A stretch of DNA of 64,000 bases from Tardiphaga sp. 709 (GTDB lineage Bacteria > Pseudomonadota > Alphaproteobacteria > Rhizobiales > Xanthobacteraceae): assembly GCF_032401055.1 (NCBI RefSeq), contig NZ_CP135529.1, positions 4,834,501-4,898,500 of the forward strand, read 5' to 3'. The notes under the pieces were generated by a model. It had not been told where the DNA came from, did not search any database, and worked only from the letters and a program-made list of their open reading frames with translations. Positions 54,868 through 62,955 of this stretch are shown here, in pieces. Within the stretch, counting starts at the first letter, position 1. Each line of letters starts with the position of its first letter. The translations under genes and the position numbers were made by a program.

Positions 54868-56256
54868 ATGACCACGCTCGACACCGGCATCACCATCCTC
54901 CGCTCTGCGGCAGGCCGCGTCTCTGCGGCGCACAGTCTGATGGGCCGGCGCTTCAAGAGTGTGATGCCCACGGGCCTCTATGCCCGCACGCTGCTGATCA
55001 TGATCGTACCGATGGTGCTGCTGCAGTCGGTGGTCGCCTTTGTCTTCATGGAGCGGCACTGGAACACGGTGACGCGCCGCCTGTCGCAGGCCGTGGTGCA
55101 GGACATCGCAACGCTGATCGATGTCTACAAGGTCTATCCGCAGGATAAGGACCGCACGCAGATCAAAGCCATCGCTCAGCAGCGCCTTGGCCTCGTGGTG
55201 GATTTCCTGCCACTCGGCGACATGCCGCCGCCCGGTCCGAAGCCGTTCTTCTCGTTGCTCGATCAGGCGCTGTCTGTCCAGATCGGTCGACAGATCACGC
55301 GGCCGTTCTGGATCGACACCGTGGGCCGCTCCAATCTCGTGGAAATCCGCATCCAGCTCGATGATGCCGTGATGCGCATCTTCGCCCAGCGTAGTGCTGC
55401 TTACGCATCGAATTCGGAAATCTTCCTGTTCTGGATGGTGGGGACGTCCTCGATCCTGCTGATCGTCGCGATCCTGTTCCTGCGTAACCAGATCCGCCCG
55501 ATCCTCAAACTCGCTGACGCCGCCGAGAGTTTCGGCAAGGGCCGCGAGGCGCCGAATTTCCGGCCGCGTGGTGCACGCGAGGTCCGTCGTGCCGCCAATG
55601 CCTTTATCGAGATGAAGGCGCGTATCGAACGCGCGATGGAGCAGCGCACGGCGATGCTGGCCGGCGTCTCGCACGATCTGCGCACCATCCTGACGCGCTT
55701 CAAGCTTGAGCTTGCGTTGATCGAGGACGGTCCGGAAGTCGATGGCATGCGCAAGGATATCGATGAGATGTCCGGCATGCTCGAGGCCTATCTCGCCTTT
55801 GCGCGCGGCGACAGCGGCGAGCAGGCGCAGCCGACAGACATGGCGGCGGCGCTGGAAGAATTGCGCAGCGATGCCGAGCGCAACGGCCACAAGGCGACGG
55901 TCACGTTCCACGGCCTGCCGATCGTCACGGTGAAGCCTGCGGCCTTCAAACGCTGCCTCGGCAATCTCGTCTCGAACGCGGCGCGCCATGCCAATGACAT
56001 CGCCATCACCGGCCATCGCGATCATCGCTATCTCACGGTGACTGTGGATGATGACGGCCCCGGCATCCCCGCCGACATGCGAGAGGAAGTGTTCAAGCCG
56101 TTCCTGCGGCTCGATGATGCCCGCAATCAGGACGAAGGCGGTACAGGTCTTGGCCTCGCCATCGCCCGCGATATCGCGCGCTCCCATGGTGGCGACATCA
56201 CGCTGGCCGAGAGTCCGATGGGCGGATTGAGGGCGGTGGTGCGGGTGCCGGTGTAA
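54868..56256 (+). CDS. EnvZ-like HAMP sensor histidine kinase
   Basis: A 462-residue inner-membrane kinase. Transmembrane segments at about residues 38-60 and 184-205 flank a periplasmic domain of roughly 120 residues. HAMP follows (NQIRPILKLADAAESFGKG), then the H-box with phospho-acceptor His269 (LAGVSHDLRTILTRFKLEL), the N-box (LGNLVSNAARHA), G1 (VDDDGPGIP) and G2 (GGTGLGLAIARDI). It is the last gene of the three-gene regulatory operon and converges on proC with no gap. The signal is unknown. Confidence 0.92.
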   Translation: MTTLDTGITILRSAAGRVSAAHSLMGRRFKSVMPTGLYARTLLIMIVPMVLLQSVVAFVFMERHWNTVTRRLSQAVVQDIATLIDVYKVYPQDKDRTQIKAIAQQRLGLVVDFLPLGDMPPPGPKPFFSLLDQALSVQIGRQITRPFWIDTVGRSNLVEIRIQLDDAVMRIFAQRSAAYASNSEIFLFWMVGTSSILLIVAILFLRNQIRPILKLADAAESFGKGREAPNFRPRGAREVRRAANAFIEMKARIERAMEQRTAMLAGVSHDLRTILTRFKLELALIEDGPEVDGMRKDIDEMSGMLEAYLAFARGDSGEQAQPTDMAAALEELRSDAERNGHKATVTFHGLPIVTVKPAAFKRCLGNLVSNAARHANDIAITGHRDHRYLTVTVDDDGPGIPADMREEVFKPFLRLDDARNQDEGGTGLGLAIARDIARSHGGDITLAESPMGGLRAVVRVPV

Positions 56257-57090
56257 CTACTTCGCCAGTTCCTTAGACCGCGCCGTTGCCGCGGCGATGG
56301 CGCGTGTCAGCAACGGCTCGAAGCCGTCATCGGCCATCAACACGCCGAGCGCCGCTGCAGTGGTCCCACCGGGCGAGGTGACATTCTTGCGCAGCGTCGC
56401 TGCGTCGAGATCGGACTGGCGCAGCAATTCGCCTGAGCCGGATACGGTTTCTCGTGCAAGTTTCATCGCGAGTTCAGGCGGAAGACCTGCAGCGATGCCG
56501 GCGCGGGCCATTTCTTCGGCTAGCAGAAACACATAGGCAGGCCCCGAGCCGGAGACGGCCGTCACAGCATCGATCAGGCTTTCGTCATCGACCCATTCGA
56601 CCGATCCGGTGGCGCGCAAAAGCGCGTCGGTCAGGCCGCGTTGCTCCTGCGATACGTCGCTGGCGGCAACCGCCACGGTGATGCCGCGGCCGATTGCGGC
56701 CGGTGTATTCGGCATCGCGCGAACCACATTGCCGCCGCAGGCCTTGGCGATGCCGGCGATGGTGGTGCCGGCCATGATCGAGACCACGAGGGATGATCCG
56801 GCGATTGTGCGCAGCGTCGGCCCGACCTCGGCGAACATCTGCGGCTTCACGGCGATAACCAGTGCGGCGACAGCGCCGATGTCTCTCACATCCGGATTGA
56901 GGCGGACGCCTTTGGCCGCGAGTGCCTTGATCTCGTCGGAGACATACGGATCGATCACGACGGCGCGTTTGGGATCGAGCCCGCCAGCGATCCAGCCCGT
57001 CAGCATCGCGCCGCCCATCTTCCCGGCGCCGGCCAGCACGATGTGGGCGTCGATGGTGTTGAGCGCGCGTGAGGTCGTGGAGGAGGTCAT
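56257..57090 (-). CDS. proC: Pyrroline-5-carboxylate reductase
   Basis: A 277-residue NADPH-dependent enzyme for the last step of proline synthesis. The Rossmann motif is VLAGAGKMGGAMLTGWI, AVKPQMFAEV follows, and the signature region DAVTAVSGSGPAYVFLLAEE and VTSPGGTTAAALGVL are intact. Its natural upstream neighbour was a GNAT gene (stop at 57161), now cut by IS30. proC may therefore depend on a promoter in the gap or on read-through from the transposase gene, which points the same way. Confidence 0.94.
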   Translation of the reverse strand: MTSSTTSRALNTIDAHIVLAGAGKMGGAMLTGWIAGGLDPKRAVVIDPYVSDEIKALAAKGVRLNPDVRDIGAVAALVIAVKPQMFAEVGPTLRTIAGSSLVVSIMAGTTIAGIAKACGGNVVRAMPNTPAAIGRGITVAVAASDVSQEQRGLTDALLRATGSVEWVDDESLIDAVTAVSGSGPAYVFLLAEEMARAGIAAGLPPELAMKLARETVSGSGELLRQSDLDAATLRKNVTSPGGTTAAALGVLMADDGFEPLLTRAIAAATARSKELAK

Positions 57091-57221
57091 CGCAAAATCC
57101 CGACTGTCAGAACGGCCGGGACCATATCATTGCGGGGCGGGCTGCACAGCCTGAACCGATCTATACGAAGCTCTTTTTTAGGAAGTAGCGCGGGCCGCCG
57201 CGCGGATAGTTCGGGATTTCG

Positions 57222-58446
57222 GGTGAGTTCAACCGATCGCTGCAACACATTCGGCAAACCTCTCAGCCGGCGTCTGATAAAGCAAGGTTTTCCGTGGTCG
57301 CTCATTGAGCTGCCTTGCAATGGCGCTGAGCCTGGCTTGGCTGTGCAAGGAGAGATCGGTGCCCCGCGGCAGATATTGGCGCAGCAACCTGTTGGTGTTC
57401 TCGTTTGATCCGCGCTGCCATGGGGAGCGAGGGTCACAAAAATAGATATCGACGTCGGCGGCCAATGCCAGTCGCTGATGGTCGGCGAGCTCCTTACCTC
57501 TGTCCCAAGTCAGGGACCTGTAAAGTTCGCTGGGCAACCGCCGCGATTGCTTGATCAACGCCGAGACAACGCTTTCGGTATCTTTGTTCGCGACTTTAAT
57601 CAGCATCACATAGCGCGAATGCCGTTCAACAAGCGTTGCGATATAGCTATTCCTCGATCCACCGATCAGATCGCCTTCCCAATGGCCAGGGACCGCACGA
57701 TCATCGACGGAAGGCGGTCGTTCACTGATGGATACGGCGTTCTTGATCTGGCCGAGCCCGTTCCGTTTCATGCTCGCATGCCTGGAGCGACGAACCGTAC
57801 GCTTTGCTCTCAGGTGCTCAAGAAGCTCCTTTTTCAGGACGCCGCGCGCCTGGATGAACAGGCTGCGATAGATCGTCTCGTGTGACACCTGCTTTTCGGG
57901 CTCCGCCGGGTGCGTCCGCTTCAGCCAGCCGGCAATCTGTTCCGGCGACCAGTGCCTCCCCAACAAGGTCGATACTGTCCGCCTCAAGAACGGACGACAA
58001 GCCAGCTTGCAGAGCTTGGGTCGCCGCGATCGATCCCAGGCGGCCTGATCGGACCGGGCTGCCCGATAGCGATCCGCCCCACCATTGCGTCGGACTTCAC
58101 GGCTGATGGTTGAAGCCGATCGTCCCAAATGACGTGCGATCGACCGCAAGGAGCGGCACATGCTGAGCCAACGAGAAATCTCCTCCCGTTCAGACAGACT
58201 AAGCGCTCGCTTGGCACGGCACCGATCCGGCGGCCGGATACCGCCAGTCGGCGATATGATCGAGAATACCAATGAGGAATCGCGGTCAAACCGGCGTCCG
58301 ATCGAACTCATCGGTTCGCCTGCTTGCCAACGATCCCAGATCTCGGATCGTTGCGCCGCCGAGTAGTTAATGCGTTGTCGCCGGTTCATGTCCGCACTCC
58401 ATCTTTGCTACAAGATTAGAGTGTTGCACCGACCAATTGAGCCCAC
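57222..58446 (-). mobile_element. IS30-family insertion sequence, complete
   Basis: About 1225 bp. The terminal inverted repeats are 57223-57248 and the reverse complement of 58421-58446, matching at 20 of 26 positions and sharing the inner TGCAACAC. Flanking TCG at 57219-57221 and at 58447-58449 is the likely 3-bp target duplication. One transposase gene fills the element. Insertion is in the 3' part of a GNAT gene. Confidence 0.88.
57229..58389 (-). CDS. IS30-family transposase
   Basis: A 386-residue DDE transposase. N-terminal helix-turn-helix regions are SEREEISRWLSMCRSLRSIA and LGRSASTISREVRRNGG. The catalytic core contains Asp in GHWEGDLIGGS, Asp in SLTWDRGKELADH and Glu in RGSNENTNRLLRQYLPRG, spaced as expected for IS30. 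No frameshift or stop interrupts it, so the element could be active. It is read toward proC. Confidence 0.95.
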   Translation of the reverse strand: MNRRQRINYSAAQRSEIWDRWQAGEPMSSIGRRFDRDSSLVFSIISPTGGIRPPDRCRAKRALSLSEREEISRWLSMCRSLRSIARHLGRSASTISREVRRNGGADRYRAARSDQAAWDRSRRPKLCKLACRPFLRRTVSTLLGRHWSPEQIAGWLKRTHPAEPEKQVSHETIYRSLFIQARGVLKKELLEHLRAKRTVRRSRHASMKRNGLGQIKNAVSISERPPSVDDRAVPGHWEGDLIGGSRNSYIATLVERHSRYVMLIKVANKDTESVVSALIKQSRRLPSELYRSLTWDRGKELADHQRLALAADVDIYFCDPRSPWQRGSNENTNRLLRQYLPRGTDLSLHSQARLSAIARQLNERPRKTLLYQTPAERFAECVAAIG

Positions 58447-58815
58447 TCGCCAAACGCTTCATAGCCCTGCTTCTCATAGAAGCTCCGCGCCTGAAACCAG
58501 TAGGTATCGAGCCACAGACCGATGCAACCGCGCTCACGCGCGATCTCTTCCGCCTTGGCGAGGACCTTCGAGCCTATGCCCTGGCCGCGAAATTGTTCGG
58601 GCACGACGAACAGCTCGACGAAACACCAGTTAAACGCGGTCTTGCCCCAGATGCCGCCGATCGGCTCGCCGGTTGCGGGATCGTGGATCAGGATCGAGAG
58701 CGGCTGATAATTGTTGGGGCCAACGGTCTTGGTATTGTAGGCCAGCAACGCATTTGCGACCATCAGCCGTTCGGCCTCACCGGGCGCATCCGGCACGGTG
58801 ATGACCGGCGCGTGG

Positions 58816-59316
58816 TCATGCTTCGCCGGCAGTGTCGAACATCGCAGCAGACATCGCTTCGGCTGCGGTCTTGCCGGCCCATACCACGAACTGCAATGCC
58901 GGATAGTAGCGCTCGCAGGAATGGATCGCCGAGACGAGCATCGCTTCGCACTGCGCGGTCGTCGCGGTGAGGCCATCGGGCAGCACCAGCGCCTGCCGGT
59001 ACATCACCATGCCTGAGTGAGTCCAGATATCGAAATGACCGACCCACATCTGTTCGTTGATCGCGGCGATCAGGCGCTGCACTTCCGCGCGGCGAGCGGG
59101 CGGAATCTTCATGTCGAAGGCGCACGCCAGATGCAGCGCCTCGATCTCGTTCATCCAGGTGAAGGAGAGCTGGTAATCGGTCCAGTCACCTTTGGAAACA
59201 ATTGTGACTTCGTCTTCGCCGGAACGCTCGAACGCCCAGTTATGATCGGCGGCAATATCCTCGACAACGGCGAGCGGGTTGAGCCGTGAATCGATAGTAC
59301 CTTCGAGGAGTGACAT
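58816..59316 (-). CDS. YbjN domain-containing protein
   Basis: A 166-residue protein of the YbjN family (putative sensory-transduction regulator fold, related to type III secretion chaperones). It begins MSLLEGTIDSRLNPLAVVED and contains YQLSFTWMNEIEALHLACAF, AAINEQMWVGHFDIWTHSGM and AMLVSAIHSCERYYPALQF. No catalytic motif is known. It stands upstream of the split GNAT gene and proC on the same strand, an order typical of Rhizobiales. The frame is open upstream, but family similarity begins at this ATG. Confidence 0.85.
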   Translation of the reverse strand: MSLLEGTIDSRLNPLAVVEDIAADHNWAFERSGEDEVTIVSKGDWTDYQLSFTWMNEIEALHLACAFDMKIPPARRAEVQRLIAAINEQMWVGHFDIWTHSGMVMYRQALVLPDGLTATTAQCEAMLVSAIHSCERYYPALQFVVWAGKTAAEAMSAAMFDTAGEA

Positions 59317-59738
59317 GCCGTCGCGACCTTGCTCTTGAAATGTGATGATGCAAACAGCTGGCCGGTACGCGAAAATGTCGGAGCGTCGCTGCAGGCTGCA
59401 AGTTCTATTCGTCCAGACCTTGCGAGTTTGAAGTGATGTGATTTGCTGAATCTGCGCAACGGCACCACGAATCCATCCACAGACAAACCGGCCCTCATCC
59501 ACAGGTCATCTCGCCGCAATGAGAACAAATCGGAATCGGATTCTCGGATTGCGAGTCTGTGCGGTGCGCCCTCGCGCGCCGCGAGTCCGGTTGGGGTGGT
59601 AACTATTGATTCTTCCGTGCGGCCCGCAAGCTTTCCCGGCCTCGTGGGAGTCCTGTTGGACCCCAATACAGCCTGTGGACGGCCTTGCTGGGCTGGTTCG
59701 GTTTCGGCATAGTTTGGCCGTAACGAAAGTATCAGGCC
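59317..59738. other. 422-bp intergenic region, no gene seen
   Basis: Divergent space between ybjN and ribH. Two ATCCACA words (59475-59481, 59497-59503) resemble the core of DnaA boxes but lack the leading TT. No flavin-riboswitch fold is recognisable before ribH. The short open frames match no family. Confidence 0.5.
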
Positions 59739-60251
59739 ATGAACGACACCACCTCCGAGGCATCCGCAGTCCAGCATCCGCGCTTCGCCAAGCCGCAGCG
59801 CGTCGCCTTCGTGCAGTCATCCTGGCATCGCGACATTGTTGCGCCCTGTTGGGAGTCGTTTCTGAGTGAGATCGAGGCGCGTCATATCAGCCCGTCCCAG
59901 GTCGATCTGTTCGAAGTGCCCGGCTCGTTCGAGATCCCGCTGCATGTCCAGGTGCTGGCCAAGACGCGGCGCTATACGGCCATCGTCGCGGCCGGCCTCG
60001 TGATCGACAGCGGCACCCGCGGCTTCGTGGCTGACACCGTCATCCGTGCGCTGATGGATGTGCAGCTACGTACCGAGATCCCGGTGTTCTCGGCCGTGAC
60101 GGCGCCGGAGGATTTCCACGAGACCGAAGAGCGCGCGGCATTCTTCCGCAAGCACTTTGCGGAGAGCGGCCTCAAGGTTGCCGCCGCCTGCGCCGAGACC
60201 CTGCTCAGTCTGGAACGTCTGCGCGGTCAGGTCGCGGCTGGGATCGTGTAA
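59739..60251 (+). CDS. ribH: 6,7-dimethyl-8-ribityllumazine synthase, type II (RibH2-like)
   Basis: A 170-residue lumazine synthase. VAFVQSSWHRDIVAPCWESF at the substrate site, DLFEVPGSFEIPLHVQVLA, and AAGLVIDSGTRGFVADTVIR are present, with the late MDVQLRTEIPVFSAV segment. The Trp-containing first loop and the DSGTRGF sequence resemble the type II enzymes of Brucella and rhizobia, which are decamers and can be regulated apart from ribDE. No other early riboflavin gene is adjacent, so it may be the second, separately controlled copy. Confidence 0.88.
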   Translation: MNDTTSEASAVQHPRFAKPQRVAFVQSSWHRDIVAPCWESFLSEIEARHISPSQVDLFEVPGSFEIPLHVQVLAKTRRYTAIVAAGLVIDSGTRGFVADTVIRALMDVQLRTEIPVFSAVTAPEDFHETEERAAFFRKHFAESGLKVAAACAETLLSLERLRGQVAAGIV

Positions 60252-60262
60252 AGGCGCGAGCC

Positions 60263-61216
60263 TTAGTCGAACAGGCTCGATACCGACTCTTCCGATGCGG
60301 TGCGGCCGATCGCTTCGGCGATCAGCGAGGCAACCGAGAGCACGCGGATGTTCGGTGACTTGCTCACCGCTTCCGTGGGCTGGATCGAGTCAGTGATCAC
60401 CAATTCCTTGAGCTTGGAATTGGCGATGCGCGCGGCGGCGCCGCCGCTCAAGACGCCATGGGTGAGATAGGCGGAGACGTCCTTGGCGCCGTATTTGAGG
60501 AGCGCATCGGCGGCGTTCACCAGCGTGCCGCCGGAGTCGACGATGTCGTCGATCAGGATGCAGGTGTAGCCGGCGACGTCGCCGATCACGTTCATCACTT
60601 CGGATTCACCGGGGCGTTCGCGGCGCTTGTCGACGATGGCGAGCGGCGCGTTGATGCGTTTGGCAAGGCCGCGGGCACGGGCGACGCCGCCGACGTCGGG
60701 CGAAACCACCATCACATTGGCGAGATCGAACTTCTCCTTGATGTCGCGCACCATCAGCGGCGCGGCATAGAGGTTGTCGGTCGGGATATCGAAGAAGCCC
60801 TGGATCTGGCCGGCATGCAGGTCGAGCGTCATGACGCGGTCGGCGCCGGCATGGGTGATCATGTTGGCGACCAGCTTGGCCGAGATCGGGGTGCGGCCAC
60901 CGGCCTTGCGGTCCTGGCGAGCGTAGCCGAAATAGGGGATCACCGCGGTGATGCGGCGCGCGGAAGCGCGGCGCAGCGCATCGGTGATGATCAGCAATTC
61001 CATCAGATGGTCGTTGGTCGGGAACGACGTGGATTGAAGAATGAAGACGTCGGAGCCGCGGACGTTTTCCTGAATCTCGACGAATATTTCCATGTCGGCG
61101 AAGCGCCGGACGCTGGCCTTGGTCAGCGGGATATTCAGCGAGGTCGCGATTTCCTGCGCGAGGACAGGATTGGAATTACCGGCGACCAGTTTGATCGAAC
61201 CGTTCTTGGCCGACAT
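60263..61216 (-). CDS. prs: Ribose-phosphate pyrophosphokinase
   Basis: A 317-residue PRPP synthetase. [20 protein letters not shown] starts the protein. The ATP/ribose-5-phosphate site is [18 protein letters not shown], the metal-binding flag is [17 protein letters not shown], and the PRPP loop is [25 protein letters not shown] lies about 8 bases before the chosen ATG. It converges on ribH with 11 bases between stops. Confidence 0.96.
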   Translation of the reverse strand: MSAKNGSIKLVAGNSNPVLAQEIATSLNIPLTKASVRRFADMEIFVEIQENVRGSDVFILQSTSFPTNDHLMELLIITDALRRASARRITAVIPYFGYARQDRKAGGRTPISAKLVANMITHAGADRVMTLDLHAGQIQGFFDIPTDNLYAAPLMVRDIKEKFDLANVMVVSPDVGGVARARGLAKRINAPLAIVDKRRERPGESEVMNVIGDVAGYTCILIDDIVDSGGTLVNAADALLKYGAKDVSAYLTHGVLSGGAAARIANSKLKELVITDSIQPTEAVSKSPNIRVLSVASLIAEAIGRTASEESVSSLFD

Positions 61217-61382
61217 CGACGCGTCTCCCCGCGGCTTGGTGGATACAACGTTCAGCATATCGGATTACCCACAAGAACTCGTCTAGCTGAGCGAGGTGAT
61301 ATCAAGGTCGGCCATCCGCTGGCAACCCGTGAGCCGCTGTTTTCCTGCGTAAATACGGGCCTCTGCTTAACGTGAACTGAAG

Positions 61383-61991
61383 TCAGCGCGTCTCGGCAAA
61401 TGCGGTGGCTTGCACGGGCAATTCATCGGTGCTGGCGATGGCGGGTCCGTTGCCGCGCGGCGCGGGTGGCTGCTCGCCGGGTGTGGTGCCATTGATCATG
61501 CCATTGAGGCCGGTGAGCCCCGCCTGCGCGATCCGCCGCAAGACGAGGTCGTCGGCCGTGGCCCAGGCGTCGCGGCCGCCTTTACCGCTCTGTTCCTCGC
61601 CTGACAGGCGTAAAGCGCGATTCTGGTCGCGGTCATAGACATCCCACACCCAGGCGATCGAGGTCTGGCCGCCGCGAACTTGGGCAGCGAGATAACTGCG
61701 AACCCGGAAAGCCGCGCTCTCCTTGCGCGACACAACCGCAAGGTTACGCAGGCGCGCTTCACTATCCAGCAGGTTGACCATGCGGTCGAATACCTGCGGC
61801 GGGGGTCCGTCGATGGATTCGAATGCGACCGTCGGGCCGGAGGCGGTGGAAAGGCTGGCCTGCGCGTTCATGGCGCCGCCCGAATTGGGGACATTGGCGC
61901 AGCCAGCAAGCCCGAACGCTACGGTCAGTAACAGCGCGGCCTGGATCAGGCGCGGTCTGGCTCGATCGGTCGTAAGGGCAGAAAATCGCAT
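61383..61991 (-). CDS. Predicted lipoprotein of unknown function
   Basis: A 202-residue lipoprotein. The signal peptide ends in the lipobox LAGC (TVAFGLAGCANVPNSGG), so the mature N-terminal Cys is lipid-modified by Lgt and cut by LspA. The core (RMVNLLDSEARLRNLAVVSR, FRVRSYLAAQVRGGQTSIAW, VYDRDQNRALRLSGEEQ) resembles envelope proteins often found next to prs/pgeF in rhizobia. I cannot name a family. Confidence 0.8.
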   Translation of the reverse strand: MRFSALTTDRARPRLIQAALLLTVAFGLAGCANVPNSGGAMNAQASLSTASGPTVAFESIDGPPPQVFDRMVNLLDSEARLRNLAVVSRKESAAFRVRSYLAAQVRGGQTSIAWVWDVYDRDQNRALRLSGEEQSGKGGRDAWATADDLVLRRIAQAGLTGLNGMINGTTPGEQPPAPRGNGPAIASTDELPVQATAFAETR

Positions 61992-62187
61992 AGGGCGTCC
62001 CGACTTCCGTCCATTTGCCGCAAGCGGCCGGACAGGTCGAGCGATATCGTTAAAATGCGTTAAGGTCTAGGGCAGCGCAGCCACAGGTCTTTCCAGGGTG
62101 ACCGAAATGGTCACCGCTCCCCGACAATTCACGTTCAGTTTGAGGCAGTTCGGCCGCGTTAAGGATAACGGCGCGTCAACGCACGAG

Positions 62188-62955
62188 TTACCGCTCGAGC
62201 ACGATGGCGTGGATCTGGCGGCCATAATCCGGCTCGTTCCGATGCACTGACCGGCGATAGCTGAACAGGTTGTCGTCTGGATAGGTGTCGATGCCGGTGT
62301 CGTCGATAATGGCAATGCCGGCGCGCTCCAGCCGCATCCGGATGAAGCCGCCGAGATCGAACATGGAATGGCCGGCGCGGGTCGAGGGAATGAAGAACCG
62401 GGCGAAGCCAGCGTCGGCCTGGGTGAAGCGCTCGACGAATTCGGCGCCAACCTCATAGCTCGGCTGGCGGATCAGCGGACCAATCGCGACCACGATGTCG
62501 GAGCGGTTGGCGCCGAGTTTTTCCATCTCTGCGATTGTGGCCTCGAGCACGCCGGTGAAGGCGCCCTTCCAGCCGGCGTGGGCAGCACCGATGACGCGCG
62601 CCTTGGGATCGGCAAACAGCACCGGTCCGCAATCGGCCGTCGTAACGCCGAGCGCCAGGCCCTCGACCTTCGTCACCATCGCATCGACGCGCGGCCGTGA
62701 ATCTCCATTCCACGGTGCCGTGGCGACGGCGACATCGGGCGAATGGACCTGATAGGCGGTGAGGAAGTGCAGGGGGGCGACGCCCATCTCCGCCGCCATG
62801 CGCCGGCGGTTCTCCGCCACATGCGCAGGATCGTCGTTCGATCCGAGCCCGCCATTAAGGCCGGCATAGATGCCTTCGGAGACGCCGCCGTCGCGCGTGA
62901 AGAACGCGTGGCGCAGGCCGGGAATGGCTGACAGCAAAGGTGATATGAAAGTCAT
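62188..62955 (-). CDS. pgeF: Peptidoglycan editing factor PgeF (multicopper-polyphenol-oxidase-like, YfiH)
   Basis: A 255-residue protein of the YfiH/PgeF family, which removes peptidoglycan precursors carrying the wrong amino acid; homologues in animals are purine nucleosidases (FAMIN). The zinc-site motifs are present: HAFFTRDGGVSEGIYAGLN, the cysteine in GVTTADCGPVLF and the histidine in GAAHAGWKGAF. Its ATG overlaps the methyltransferase stop (ATGA), the usual arrangement with MidA-like genes. Confidence 0.9.
   Translation of the reverse strand: MTFISPLLSAIPGLRHAFFTRDGGVSEGIYAGLNGGLGSNDDPAHVAENRRRMAAEMGVAPLHFLTAYQVHSPDVAVATAPWNGDSRPRVDAMVTKVEGLALGVTTADCGPVLFADPKARVIGAAHAGWKGAFTGVLEATIAEMEKLGANRSDIVVAIGPLIRQPSYEVGAEFVERFTQADAGFARFFIPSTRAGHSMFDLGGFIRMRLERAGIAIIDDTGIDTYPDDNLFSYRRSVHRNEPDYGRQIHAIVLER

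Larger units (their letters stand above)
57161..58796 (-). pseudogene. GNAT-family N-acetyltransferase split by IS30
   Basis: The 5' part (58447-58796) encodes the acetyl-CoA-binding fold: VELFVVPEQFRGQGIGSKVL is motif A, and CIGLWLDTYWFQARSFYEKQ leads to GYEAFG. The frame then enters the IS end and stops after AQLVGATL, at 58416. The missing C-terminus, EIPNYPRGGPRYFLKKSFV, is encoded at 57161-57221 on the other side of the element. Joining the two sides with one copy of the 3-bp target duplication restores GYEAFG-EIPNYPRGG in frame. The start is uncertain: GTG 58796 is the best in-frame choice, without a clear ribosome-binding site. It lay between ybjN and proC. Confidence 0.9.

Noticed and set aside
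59317-59738. Flavin (FMN) riboswitch or DnaA boxes upstream of ribH
   Set aside because: The conserved FMN-aptamer stretches are not visible; the two ATCCACA words lack the full 9-mer and are only two.
62097-62115. Inverted repeat GGTGACC-GAAAT-GGTCACC as a pgeF terminator
   Set aside because: No T-run follows on either strand and it lies some 70 bases past the stop; function cannot be claimed.
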